In this document: one piece after another, positions 18,448 to 27,031 of the stretch
Layout of the letters: every line of letters starts with the position of its first letter
How positions within the stretch are numbered: the first letter of the stretch is position 1
Assembly: GCF_000222685.1 (NCBI RefSeq)
Contig: NZ_AFWJ01000261.1
Coordinates: 1 to 38,168 of the forward strand
DNA length: 38,168 nt
DNA from: Vibrio nigripulchritudo ATCC 27043
GTDB taxonomy: Bacteria; Pseudomonadota; Gammaproteobacteria; Enterobacterales; Vibrionaceae
Direction: 5' to 3'
Program-made: the position numbers and the translations under genes
Notes under the pieces: model-generated
Databases searched by the model: none
The model's input: the letters and a program-made list of their open reading frames with translations, nothing else
Told to the model about the DNA's origin: nothing

Positions 18448-19398
18448 ATGAAATCTCCGAATACGTCTATGCGGGTACTGTTGGTTGATGATCTTCAATT
18501 TGAGCGAATGCAACTTGCCATTCGCCTCAAACAGTTGGGTCATATTGTGGAAGTAGTAGAAAGCGGACAACAAGCTTTGGAGATGTATACCTCATTTGAC
18601 CCAGAACTCATATTACTTGATATCAACATGCCTGAGATGGATGGGTTTGAAGTTGCCCATGAGATTCGGAGTCGGTTTGAAGAGTGGGTTCCTATCATCT
18701 TCCTAAGTAGCCATGAAGAGCCAGAGACCATCGCTAAAGCCATTGAAACAGGGGGCGATGACTATCTGGTTAAGCCTGTAAACAAACTGGTTTTAGGCGC
18801 AAAGATGAATGCGATGCAGCGGATCGCCCAAATGAGGCGAGAGCTTAAACTGGTGACTTCGCAGCTTGAACAAGTGAATATGCATTTGCAACAGCAAGCC
18901 AATGAAGATGGACTTACCCAGGTTTATAACCGTCGCTATGTCGATAAGGAATTGAGAGACATGGTATCTTGGCATGGTCGACATCAGTTACCACTCACGG
19001 TCATTTTGCTGGATGTCGATCATTTCAAAGCCTACAACGACCACTATGGGCATATTGAAGGAGACAACTGCTTACAGCAAATAGCGTCAACCTTGGATAA
19101 ATGCTTTGCACGCTCAGGAGAATTGGTAGGGCGATATGGTGGTGAAGAATTTATCGTTATTGTCAGCAATGCCGATCAAGAAGATGCGCTAAAGCAAGCT
19201 GAACGTATTCATCGCTCTATCCATTCCTTGGGTATCCCGCATTCTAAGTCTTCTACAAGTAACTATGTGACATTGTCACAGGGTGTGTACTCCTTTATTC
19301 CTACCGGACGAGAGACGGTTGAAGACGTCTACAGTGCTGCAGACGTCTTACTCTATAAAGCCAAGGCGGAGGGGCGAGACAGATATGCGACAGGGTAA
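18448..19398 (+). CDS. Response regulator with GGDEF output (diguanylate cyclase)
   Basis: A 316-residue soluble two-domain protein. The N-terminal CheY-like receiver has phospho-acceptor Asp58 in LLDINMPEMDG, an acidic pair in LLVDD and Lys in YLVKP. A coiled linker (residues ~130-150) follows, then a GGDEF domain with LTQVYNRRY, LLDVDHFKAYND and the active-site GGEEF at residues 231-235. It should make c-di-GMP from GTP when phosphorylated; PleD and WspR work this way. I see no RxxD inhibitory site in the usual position five residues before GGEEF. No kinase is adjacent, so it is an orphan regulator. It ends 33 bp before the convergent selO; a weak TCCTAA/TTAGGA hairpin lies between (19422-19437). 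Confidence 0.93.
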   Translation: MKSPNTSMRVLLVDDLQFERMQLAIRLKQLGHIVEVVESGQQALEMYTSFDPELILLDINMPEMDGFEVAHEIRSRFEEWVPIIFLSSHEEPETIAKAIETGGDDYLVKPVNKLVLGAKMNAMQRIAQMRRELKLVTSQLEQVNMHLQQQANEDGLTQVYNRRYVDKELRDMVSWHGRHQLPLTVILLDVDHFKAYNDHYGHIEGDNCLQQIASTLDKCFARSGELVGRYGGEEFIVIVSNADQEDALKQAERIHRSIHSLGIPHSKSSTSNYVTLSQGVYSFIPTGRETVEDVYSAADVLLYKAKAEGRDRYATG

Positions 19399-19431
19399 GA
19401 TTCACGGATTTCGAACAAAGATCCTAATGAG

Positions 19432-20880
19432 TTAGGAAGAACAGCTCAGCGCTAGCCCTTGTGCCCATTCTGGAGCGGGCTTAGTATCTTCCTCAGTTCC
19501 GGAATCCTCATCAAATGGGAAGTCTAGTAGCTTCTTCAATCGTTTCATTTCTGAAAAATCACCTTCCTGAGCACGTTCAATAGCCGTTTGAGCCATGTAA
19601 TTTCTTAAGATGTACTTAGGGTTGTGAGTTCGCATTTGGTTACATCGTAACTTTTCATTACTTTCCTCGCTTTCAAGCCGTTCTTGGTACGAGCTAAACC
19701 AGTCTAGAGCGGAATCACTATTTTTAAGCTCTGCCAAGAATGCGCTTTTACCCACCTTATCTGCGTTTGACAGAGCCCTGAAGGTATTTGTGTAATCCGC
19801 TTGGTTTTCTTTCATTAAAGCGAAAAGACGATTGAAGAGTTCAGTATCTTCTGGTTTTGATTCCAGTAAACCAAGTTTATTCCTCATTAAAACGCTGTAT
19901 TCCTTAGTTAGAGTGGTGTAGTACGTATCCAGCGTTTTCTGAAGATCTTCTTTAGCGATAAGCGGTGAAAGTGCCTGTGCTAATGCAGTGAGGTTCCAAA
20001 GACCAATAGACGGTTGATTGTCAAAAGCATAGCGACCCTGATAGTCAGAATGGTTGCAAATGAAACTCGGATCGAAATTTTCCATCATCCCAAAAGGGCC
20101 AAAATCAAAAGTTTCCCCTAATATAGACATGTTGTCCGTATTCATAACCCCATGCGCGAAACCAATAGACTGCCATTTTGCAATCATAGATGCAGTCCTG
20201 GAGACGACTTCCTGAAACATTGCCAAATATGGGTTGGGTTCGTCCGTAATGTTGGGAAAATGATGGTCAATAACGAAATCTGAAAATTGCTTTAAGTCTT
20301 CAATTTGATTGGTGTAGTACAGATATTCAAAATGACCGAACCGGATGTGGGTAGTTGCAACACGCACGCATATTGCACCAGTTTCGATTTCTTCTCTGTA
20401 AACCGGTGTATCGCTTGTCAGTAAGGCCAGTGCTCGAGTACTCGGAATTGCAAGCCCGTGCAGGGCTTCTGACATGAGATATTCACGAATGCTGGAACGA
20501 AGAACGGCTCGTCCGTCACCTTGCCGTGAGTATGGAGTCAGACCCGCGCCTTTTATGTGAATATCATAGCTTTTGTCATCAGTATCAACTTGAAAGAGGA
20601 GCAGTCCGCGCCCGTCACCAAGATCAGGGTTATATGCACCGAACTGGTGACCGACGTATTTCATCGCTAAAGGCGGGAAAGCGTCTAACACAGAATTACC
20701 TGAGAGCAGATCCAGCAGCTCGCCATCTGGTGATTCAGGTAGTCCTAGTTCTACAGCCAGCTTTTCGTTCCAATCAACCCACCGAACGTTTTCAAGAGGG
20801 GTCGGTGTTACCTTAGAAAAAAAGTGAGAGGGCAAATGGGTGTATGGGTGTGAGAGCTTAGCGCCTTTATAGGTGTGCAT
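19432..20880 (-). CDS. selO: Protein adenylyltransferase SelO (YdiU family)
   Basis: A 482-residue pseudokinase-fold enzyme that transfers AMP from ATP to Ser/Thr/Tyr of target proteins and is linked to the response to oxidative stress. The signature order is present: MKYVGHQFGAYNPDLGDGRGLLL, HIKGAGLTPYSRQGDGRAVLRSSIREYLMSEAL with the inverted ATP-binding residues, and HGVMNTDNMSILGETFDFGPFGMM with the metal-binding Asn/Asp. The C-terminus is SCSS, with Cys at the position that is selenocysteine in animal SelO. Length equals the family norm. Monocistronic on the minus strand. Confidence 0.95.
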   Translation of the reverse strand: MHTYKGAKLSHPYTHLPSHFFSKVTPTPLENVRWVDWNEKLAVELGLPESPDGELLDLLSGNSVLDAFPPLAMKYVGHQFGAYNPDLGDGRGLLLFQVDTDDKSYDIHIKGAGLTPYSRQGDGRAVLRSSIREYLMSEALHGLAIPSTRALALLTSDTPVYREEIETGAICVRVATTHIRFGHFEYLYYTNQIEDLKQFSDFVIDHHFPNITDEPNPYLAMFQEVVSRTASMIAKWQSIGFAHGVMNTDNMSILGETFDFGPFGMMENFDPSFICNHSDYQGRYAFDNQPSIGLWNLTALAQALSPLIAKEDLQKTLDTYYTTLTKEYSVLMRNKLGLLESKPEDTELFNRLFALMKENQADYTNTFRALSNADKVGKSAFLAELKNSDSALDWFSSYQERLESEESNEKLRCNQMRTHNPKYILRNYMAQTAIERAQEGDFSEMKRLKKLLDFPFDEDSGTEEDTKPAPEWAQGLALSCSS

Positions 20881-20965
20881 ACTGCGGTCTCATGCAAAGT
20901 CTGATGTTGTCATCGTAGCATAGGGGCAGCAAGTGAAAAACGCAGATATATTGTGGATATGAAAA

Positions 20966-20986
20966 AGCCACCTCAATAAGGTGGCT
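20966..20986 (-). terminator. Rho-independent terminator of the csp gene
   Basis: Perfect 8-bp stem AGCCACCT / AGGTGGCT with a CAATA loop; on the minus strand it is followed by TTTTTC. It is 28 bp past the cold-shock gene stop. Confidence 0.88.
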
Positions 20987-21014
20987 CTTCTAACTAGCAG
21001 CAAGCTAATAATAA

Positions 21015-21227
21015 TCAGATGGCACTGACGTCTTCGGCTTGAGGTCCTTTTTGTCCGTCTGTCACAACAAACGATACTTTCTGCCCGTCTTCCAGATTAC
21101 GACGTCCCGTACCCTGAATAGCAGAAAAATGAACAAATACGTCTTTACCACCCGCTTCAGGAGTGATGAATCCGAAACCTTTATCTTGGTTAAACCACTT
21201 TACCGTGCCATTGACTTTTTGACTCAT
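21015..21227 (-). CDS. CspA-family cold-shock protein
   Basis: A 70-residue single cold-shock domain, an RNA/ssDNA chaperone. RNP1 (KGFGFI) and RNP2 (VFVHF) are intact, within [18 protein letters not shown] and [10 protein letters not shown]. It ends [10 protein letters not shown], as usual in the family. Long A/T-rich sequence upstream (to about 21400) would allow the extended 5' leader many csp mRNAs have, but I cannot identify a cold box with confidence. The exact paralogue is not determinable. Confidence 0.95.
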   Translation of the reverse strand: MSQKVNGTVKWFNQDKGFGFITPEAGGKDVFVHFSAIQGTGRRNLEDGQKVSFVVTDGQKGPQAEDVSAI

Positions 21228-21314
21228 AATTAAACTCTTCTATATACAAATTGATGCAGATTGTTAGCTGCAAAATCGAACTTACAATAAAGTCGGAATA
21301 GAGGCTAGTGAATA

Positions 21315-21410
21315 ATGAATGAACAATTTAAAGGTGTGATCTTAGACCATGTTAGTGGTAAGAATGTTATAGAATGTGACGAAAAAAAAGAGAGATATCA
21401 AAAGAGTTAA
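21315..21410 (+). CDS. Possible small ORF, 31 residues
   Basis: ATG 21315 to TAA 21410 encodes MNEQFKGVILDHVSGKNV followed by IECDEKKERYQKS, with GAGG about ten bases before the ATG. The composition looks protein-like, but nothing is recognised. It runs antisense to the leader side of the csp gene and its last bases overlap the (restored) stop of the diguanylate cyclase on the other strand, so chance is quite possible. Confidence 0.25.
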   Translation: MNEQFKGVILDHVSGKNVIECDEKKERYQKS

Positions 21411-22643
21411 CTACAAACTACGCAGTTACGACCCTTTTTCTTCGCCTTATACAAGGCTTCGTCTGCCGCTTTCAGTTACTTTCTTCGGGTGCTTGATTTC
21501 AGAGTTGTCTGCAACTCCAATGCTGATCGTGACGTTTACGGTTTTCTCTGAACTGGTGGAACCGCGCTTTTTTGAGCCAAGTTTGTCGTCTTTTGGTCTG
21601 TCTGAGCGGTTACGCACAATCATATCGTAATCGGCAACGCTTTCTCTCAGGTCTTCTAAGAATTGCATGGTTTCTTCTGCTGATTTTCCTTTAAACAGCA
21701 CCGTAAACTCTTCACCACCATAACGATAAACTTTCGCTTTACCTTCGACTTTTTTCAATTGCTTCGCAACCAGTCGTAAAACGTCATCGCCAGTATCATG
21801 TCCGTGAGTGTCATTAAACTTTTTAAAATGATCCACATCCAGCATAGCGATTGAATAGCTCCGACCCAGATGTCCCATTTCATTTTCTAACGCACGTCGA
21901 CTCGGAATTTCAGTAAGCTGGTCAATGAAAGCCAGTGAATGACTTGTCGACATGATGTTGTAGATCAAAAGGACTCCGGCAAGTGAAAAGAACACAGCAG
22001 AGATAAAAGATATCTGGAAAAAGCCAAAGGTAACGGTGGACAAAAGAAGGCAGTTGTATACGGCATAGTCCAATGCTTCACGGCGTGTTAACACCATGAT
22101 GGCAGAGACTCCCACGAAAATCACGCTATAGAGCACAGCCAAAAAAGGCAGCTTGGATACTTGGGGGAGGCTGAAAAGAATGCCATCCCACAGTTCTTCC
22201 ATACCGTTTACTGAAAAGTGCTCAACGGTAAGAAAAGCCCAGCCAATAAAAAGACCAAGCAGTGCGAGATAGGCAAGCCCGGTATTTGAAAAAAAACGTT
22301 TATTTGGAAACAGATAGACTGTCATACAAGAAACGGGCATTAGAAATGCCAAGATTGAGAATTCCAGTTTCGTTGTTCCAGTATTTAGTGGAACTTGTAA
22401 TCTTTCCTGGATGACAAGATAGGCAAGCATCATGGCGACCGCTATCATGCCCATACGCCCTTGATTGAAGCTATGGCACAGCACTAAAGCGATAGAAAAC
22501 AGCACATAAGGGAGAAAACCGATTGCGCCCTGATTCTGGCTGACTAAAGGAGTGAGGTAGTCGATACCATACAAAACGCCTGTTACCAGGAATAGAGGAA
22601 AGAGAAATCGAACCAGATTTGCATTAATTGCAGGGATAGTCAT
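21407..22643 (-). CDS. Membrane diguanylate cyclase, GGDEF (frame broken near C-terminus)
   Basis: About eight hydrophobic segments fill residues 10-235, with no recognisable named sensor domain, and are followed by a GGDEF domain (FIDQLTEIPSRRALENEM, MLDVDHFKKFNDTHGHDTGD, active-site YRYGGEEF, VTISIGVAD). It would make c-di-GMP at the inner membrane. The frame as given ends early at 21447 with an aberrant TESGRRSLV. Removing one T (plus strand) from the TTT at 21470-21472 restores the normal end AADEALYKAKKKGRN and moves the stop to 21407, giving 411 residues. An insert rich in Lys/Arg/Ser/Asp (DRPKDDKLGSKKRGSTSSEK) lies between GGEEF and VTISIG, longer than usual. It is divergent from the ComFB-like gene at 22900. 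Confidence 0.88.
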
Positions 22644-22899
22644 TATTGTTCAAAAAATCCGTCGACAGCAGCCACATACAGCCGGATCAGCTTAAAGGAA
22701 TAGGATACTTTTATTCCCATAATTTCCAAGCGTTTTGCTAAACTTATTATGAAAAATAGCGTATTAGCGCGCATTTGCCTCAATTTTTATGATACAAAGT
22801 GAATAATTCTGGATGTCAGTAAGCCACAATTTCTTTTTACTTGAGTAACTTATTGTGATTACTGGGAATATTGTCAATGAAGGATAGGGAAGTACATAG

Positions 22900-23268
22900 A
22901 TGAAAATAAGCGTTGATGTGCATAACTATATGGAAACGTTAGTGGGAAATCGACTGGGTGATCCTGATTACGCAGACGCATACGACAGTGAACAGCTAGC
23001 GGATTTGGCTTGTATTGCGCTTAACCAACTCCGTCCCATCTACATAAGACACGACATTGATTTTCTTTCAGCCCTGCCCGAAGAGCGGCTGGTTGTTCTG
23101 AGAAAACAGGTGAACGACGCGCTTCAAGCCTCTGAAAGCATGATCAAAGACGATCGCAGAAGGCGAACCGAAGACAACGTTCCGGTTGTCTTTACCAAAC
23201 CTAGACGCCACGATGACGATGAATTAGAGTGGTACGAAGTACCTATTCTTAAAAAGAAAGATGATTAA
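22900..23268 (+). CDS. ComFB-family protein, candidate cyclic-dinucleotide receptor
   Basis: A 122-residue soluble protein. The N-terminal ~85 residues (VDVHNYMETLVGNRL, then YDSEQLADLACIALNQLRPIYIRHDIDF) match the ComFB family (PF10719): V.N.mE..V, a Cys/Ala-rich helix and the LNQL.P.Y.R segment. ComFB proteins have been reported as cyclic-dinucleotide receptors, which fits the divergent diguanylate cyclase next door; that link is inferred. The last ~35 residues are highly charged (DDRRRRTEDN, RRHDDDELEW), perhaps disordered. AAGGATAGGG precedes ATG. The next gene starts 10 bp downstream, so the two are an operon. Confidence 0.8.
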   Translation: MKISVDVHNYMETLVGNRLGDPDYADAYDSEQLADLACIALNQLRPIYIRHDIDFLSALPEERLVVLRKQVNDALQASESMIKDDRRRRTEDNVPVVFTKPRRHDDDELEWYEVPILKKKDD

Positions 23269-23278
23269 GGAGTAAGTA

Positions 23279-23560
23279 GTGGGACTCTTCTCTCGTTTAT
23301 TTGGTGGTTCGAAAGAGCAAGTTGTTCAGGAAGCTGAGCCAGTGGAATACAAGGGTTACCTGATTTATCAGGAGCCTAAAGCAGAAGGTGGTCAATACCG
23401 AATCGCAGGTCGAATCACCAAGGAGTTTGAATCTGGAGAAGTGAAATCACACACCTTCATACGATCAGATGTTTTAGCCAGTGAACAGGATGCAAATGAG
23501 TTCATGCTAAAGAAAGCTCAGATGTTTATTGACCAAATGGGCGACAGCATTTTCAACTAA
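23279..23560 (+). CDS. PF10115 ('HlyU' family) small protein
   Basis: A 93-residue protein starting at GTG after AAGGAGTAAGTA. Its sequence (GLFSRLFGG, VEYKGYLIYQEPKAEGGQYRIAGRITKEF, HTFIRSDVL, KKAQMFIDQMGDSIF) fits the family Pfam calls HlyU (PF10115), common in Vibrio and other proteobacteria. Note that the well-studied V. cholerae HlyU virulence activator is an unrelated ArsR-type protein, so the Pfam name should not be taken as a function. No DNA-binding motif is visible. It is in an operon with the ComFB-like gene and followed by a strong terminator. Confidence 0.85.
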   Translation: MGLFSRLFGGSKEQVVQEAEPVEYKGYLIYQEPKAEGGQYRIAGRITKEFESGEVKSHTFIRSDVLASEQDANEFMLKKAQMFIDQMGDSIFN

Positions 23561-23607
23561 AATAGTTTTTTTGCAGCACATCGAATTGATTTTAGTCACC
23601 TTTTTGC

Positions 23608-23636
23608 GAGCCATTAAGCAGTATGCTTAATGGCTC
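23608..23636 (+). terminator. Strong rho-independent terminator
   Basis: Perfect 13-bp stem GAGCCATTAAGCA / TGCTTAATGGCTC with a GTA loop, followed by TTTTATTTG. It ends the ComFB-PF10115 operon. Confidence 0.92.
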
Positions 23637-23850
23637 TTTTATTTGTTTTTGAATTTTTCAAAACTTTTTGAGTGACGAGCGTCTTAAACAAATTGAATTG
23701 CGTTGTTTTTTAACAAACTAATGGCAGGAAAATCTCATTCCATAGGGTTATATGTAATGAAAAACTGTATTTTTCTTTCACTTTACTTGAACTTAGCTCT
23801 GTCGTTAGATAAAAAATGAATATTAATTGTGCATTTAGTAGGGAATAGCT

Positions 23851-25404
23851 ATGCAAATTGGTGTGCCTAAAGAAACACTCGCGGGTGAAACGCGGGTGGC
23901 TGCAACGCCGAAAACGGTTGAGCAGTTATTAAAACTGGGATTTGATGTCTCAGTTGAGAGCCAGGCTGGGGTACTGGCGAGTTTTGATGATGCTGCCTTC
24001 GAAGCTGCCGGAGCAAAAGTAGTCACTAAAGAAGAAGTATGGTCAAGTGACTTGATTCTTAAAGTGAATGCTCCTGACATCGACCCAAGTACAGGGACCG
24101 ATGAGTTTGATTTGATCAAGGAAGGCGCGAGTTTAATAAGCTTTATTTGGCCTGCTCAAAATGAAGCGTTGATGGAGAAGTTGTCCTCCAAAAAAATTAA
24201 CGTGATGGCAATGGATGCAGTTCCTCGTATTTCCAGAGCTCAGGCATTAGATGCTTTAAGTTCGATGGCAAATATTGCAGGCTACCGTGCAGTGGTAGAA
24301 GCTGCTCATGAATTTGGCCGTTTCTTTACTGGACAAATTACTGCGGCAGGTAAAGTACCACCAGCTAAAGTACTTGTTGCTGGGGCTGGCGTTGCGGGCT
24401 TGGCTGCTATCGGTGCAGCGGGAAGCCTTGGCGCAATCGTAAGAGCGTTTGATGTTCGTCCAGAAGTAAAAGAGCAAGTCCAGTCTATGGGTGCAGAATT
24501 CCTCGAAGTAGACTTCAAAGAAAATTCTGGTTCCGGCGACGGTTACGCTAAAGAAATGTCTGATGAGTTCAACAAGAAAGCGGCAGAGCTTTATGCTGAA
24601 CAGGCTAAAGACGTCGATATCATTGTAACTACCGCATTAATTCCTGGTCGACCTGCTCCAAAACTGATTACCAAAGAAATGGTAGACAGTATGAAGGCGG
24701 GTAGCGTGATTGTTGATTTGGCTGCGGCTAACGGTGGTAACTGTGAATATACGGTTGCGGACCAAGTAATTACCACTGAAAATGGTGTGAAAGTTGTCGG
24801 TTATACCGATATGGTTGGACGCCTTCCTACCCAGTCTTCTCAACTTTACGGAACCAATCTGGTTAACCTTCTCAAACTTCTGTGTAAAGAAAAAGACGGC
24901 AATATCGATATCGATTTTGAAGATGTTGTATTGCGTGGTGTAACCGTAATTAAAGAGGGTGAAATTACCTGGCCAGCTCCACCGATTCAGGTTTCTGCTC
25001 AACCAGAGGCAAAACCTAAGCCTCAGCCACAAGCGGTTGAAAAAGTCGAAGAACCGAGTTCACCTTTCAAGAAGCTTGTCGCCATGGGTGCAGGTGTCCT
25101 TGCTTTCGGTTGGGTTGCATCTGTCGCACCTGCTGATTTCCTCGCTCACTTTACAGTATTCGTCTTAGCGTGTGTGGTGGGTTATTACGTGGTTTGGAAC
25201 GTATCTCATTCACTCCATACTCCTTTAATGTCGGTAACAAATGCGATTTCAGGGATCATTGTTGTTGGTGCTCTGTTGCAGATAGGTCAGGGTAGCGGTG
25301 TCGTCACCTTCCTGTCGTTTATTGCCGTATTGATTGCAAGCATTAACATATTTGGTGGCTTTACCGTGACCAAACGCATGCTTGAAATGTTCCGTAAAGA
25401 TTAA
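23851..25404 (+). CDS. pntA: NAD(P) transhydrogenase alpha subunit PntA
   Basis: Proton-translocating transhydrogenase subunit, 517 residues. The NAD(H)-binding domain I starts [20 protein letters not shown] and contains the Rossmann motif [19 protein letters not shown] and the mobile-loop region [19 protein letters not shown] Lys/Pro/Gln-rich linker ([20 protein letters not shown]) is followed by four membrane helices of domain II. Length and layout equal the E. coli protein. GTAGGGA precedes ATG. pntB begins 11 bp downstream after AAAGGAG. The 290-bp gap before pntA is A/T-rich; I see no clear operator in it. Confidence 0.97.
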   Translation: MQIGVPKETLAGETRVAATPKTVEQLLKLGFDVSVESQAGVLASFDDAAFEAAGAKVVTKEEVWSSDLILKVNAPDIDPSTGTDEFDLIKEGASLISFIWPAQNEALMEKLSSKKINVMAMDAVPRISRAQALDALSSMANIAGYRAVVEAAHEFGRFFTGQITAAGKVPPAKVLVAGAGVAGLAAIGAAGSLGAIVRAFDVRPEVKEQVQSMGAEFLEVDFKENSGSGDGYAKEMSDEFNKKAAELYAEQAKDVDIIVTTALIPGRPAPKLITKEMVDSMKAGSVIVDLAAANGGNCEYTVADQVITTENGVKVVGYTDMVGRLPTQSSQLYGTNLVNLLKLLCKEKDGNIDIDFEDVVLRGVTVIKEGEITWPAPPIQVSAQPEAKPKPQPQAVEKVEEPSSPFKKLVAMGAGVLAFGWVASVAPADFLAHFTVFVLACVVGYYVVWNVSHSLHTPLMSVTNAISGIIVVGALLQIGQGSGVVTFLSFIAVLIASINIFGGFTVTKRMLEMFRKD

Positions 25405-25415
25405 AGGAGAAAGAA

Positions 25416-26810
25416 ATGTCTGCAGGATTAGTACAAGCCGCTTACATTGTTGCCGCTGTTCTCTTTATCATGAGTCTGGCGGGGCTTTCTAAGCAAGAAT
25501 CTGCAAAAGCAGGGAATTACTATGGCATTGCCGGTATGGCAATTGCTCTTATCGCAACAATATTTGGCCCTGACACTTCAGGTGTTGTATGGATCATTCT
25601 AGCGATGATCATTGGTGGTGCAATTGGTATCCACTACGCTAAAAAAGTTGAAATGACTGAAATGCCGGAACTGGTGGCGATCCTACACAGCTTTGTAGGT
25701 ATGGCTGCAGTACTCGTTGGCTACAACAGCTACATCGATCCACCGGCGATAGCAGTAACAGATGTTGATGCACACGCTAAACACGTTATCCATTTAGTTG
25801 AAGTCTTTCTAGGTGTGTTTATTGGTGCGGTGACATTTACCGGTTCTGTTGTAGCGTTTGGTAAGCTACGAGGTGTGATCAACTCTGCCGCTTTAAACCT
25901 TCCACACAAGCATAAAATGAACCTTGCTGCTATCGTGGTTTCTGCTTATCTGATGATTCACTTCGTTCAGGCAGACGGAAGCATGTTTGCGTTGATCGTC
26001 ATGACGCTGATTGCTTTTGTTTTCGGTTACCACTTAGTCGCATCGATTGGTGGTGCAGACATGCCAGTAGTGGTGTCCATGCTTAACTCTTACTCAGGTT
26101 GGGCTGCAGCTGCTGCAGGATTTATGTTAGCCAACGATCTTCTGATTGTAACTGGTGCTTTGGTTGGTTCTTCAGGTGCGATTCTTTCTTACATCATGTG
26201 TAAAGCGATGAATCGCTCCTTCATCAGTGTCATTGCTGGTGGATTTGGTCAAGAAGTTTCTGTTTCTAGTGGCGACGAAGAACAGGGCGAGCACAGAGAG
26301 GCATCAGCGGAAGAAGTAGCTGAAATGCTGAAAAACTCTAAGTCAGTAATCATCACTCCTGGATACGGTATGGCAGTAGCTCAAGCGCAGTATCCTGTAT
26401 ATGAGATTACTGAAAAGCTTCGTTCACATGGTGTCGAAGTGCGATTTGGTATCCACCCAGTAGCTGGGCGTTTACCTGGTCACATGAACGTTTTGCTGGC
26501 AGAGGCGAAAGTGCCATATGACATCGTTCTAGAAATGGATGAAATTAACGACGACTTCTCCGAAACTGATACAGTTTTGGTTATCGGCGCTAATGACACT
26601 GTTAACCCAGCAGCGCAAGAAGATCCAAACAGCCCGATTGCAGGTATGCCTGTCCTTGAGGTCTGGAATGCTCAGAATGTTGTTGTCTTCAAACGTTCGA
26701 TGAATACAGGCTATGCAGGCGTTCAGAATCCGTTGTTCTTTAAAGAGAACACACAGATGCTGTTCGGAGATGCTAAGGAATCTTGTTTACAGATTTCAGC
26801 ACACCTATAA
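25416..26810 (+). CDS. pntB: NAD(P) transhydrogenase beta subunit PntB
   Basis: Partner of PntA, 464 residues. About nine membrane helices (residues 1-260), including the segment with [16 protein letters not shown] and a proton-path His, are followed by NADP(H)-binding domain [58 protein letters not shown] and the [16 protein letters not shown] lid. The complex uses the proton gradient to reduce NADP+ with NADH. Followed by a clear terminator. Confidence 0.97.
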   Translation: MSAGLVQAAYIVAAVLFIMSLAGLSKQESAKAGNYYGIAGMAIALIATIFGPDTSGVVWIILAMIIGGAIGIHYAKKVEMTEMPELVAILHSFVGMAAVLVGYNSYIDPPAIAVTDVDAHAKHVIHLVEVFLGVFIGAVTFTGSVVAFGKLRGVINSAALNLPHKHKMNLAAIVVSAYLMIHFVQADGSMFALIVMTLIAFVFGYHLVASIGGADMPVVVSMLNSYSGWAAAAAGFMLANDLLIVTGALVGSSGAILSYIMCKAMNRSFISVIAGGFGQEVSVSSGDEEQGEHREASAEEVAEMLKNSKSVIITPGYGMAVAQAQYPVYEITEKLRSHGVEVRFGIHPVAGRLPGHMNVLLAEAKVPYDIVLEMDEINDDFSETDTVLVIGANDTVNPAAQEDPNSPIAGMPVLEVWNAQNVVVFKRSMNTGYAGVQNPLFFKENTQMLFGDAKESCLQISAHL

Positions 26811-26834
26811 ATCGCTGAAAACCTCTATTAATAG

Positions 26835-26860
26835 AAGGGAACCATCGGGTTCCCTTTTTT
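26835..26860 (+). terminator. Terminator of pntAB
   Basis: AAGGGAACC / GGTTCCCTT 9-bp stem with an ATCG loop, followed by T-rich sequence, 24 bp past the pntB stop. Confidence 0.92.
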
Positions 26861-26963
26861 CTTATTGAAATAGGTGACGCCGTCACAATGTTAGATGAAT
26901 GTAAGAAGGGTGACCATAAACACAGCAAATGTCAGGTATTGGTTAATAACGCCGAGCCGCAGT

Positions 26964-26969
26964 TATAAT
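26964..26969 (+). promoter_or_regulatory. Candidate -10 for the vxr operon
   Basis: A perfect TATAAT about 62 bp before the vxrA start. A weak TTGGTT at 26939-26944 is 19 bp upstream, too far for a good -35, so activation is likely. A short inverted repeat GTGAC-GCC-GTCAC lies further up at about 26872-26884. Confidence 0.4.
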
Positions 26970-27031
26970 CGCAAAGTTATTAGTGTTATATTGACTCTCC
27001 ATTTACAAATGCCATAGAGATCGAACCCGCT

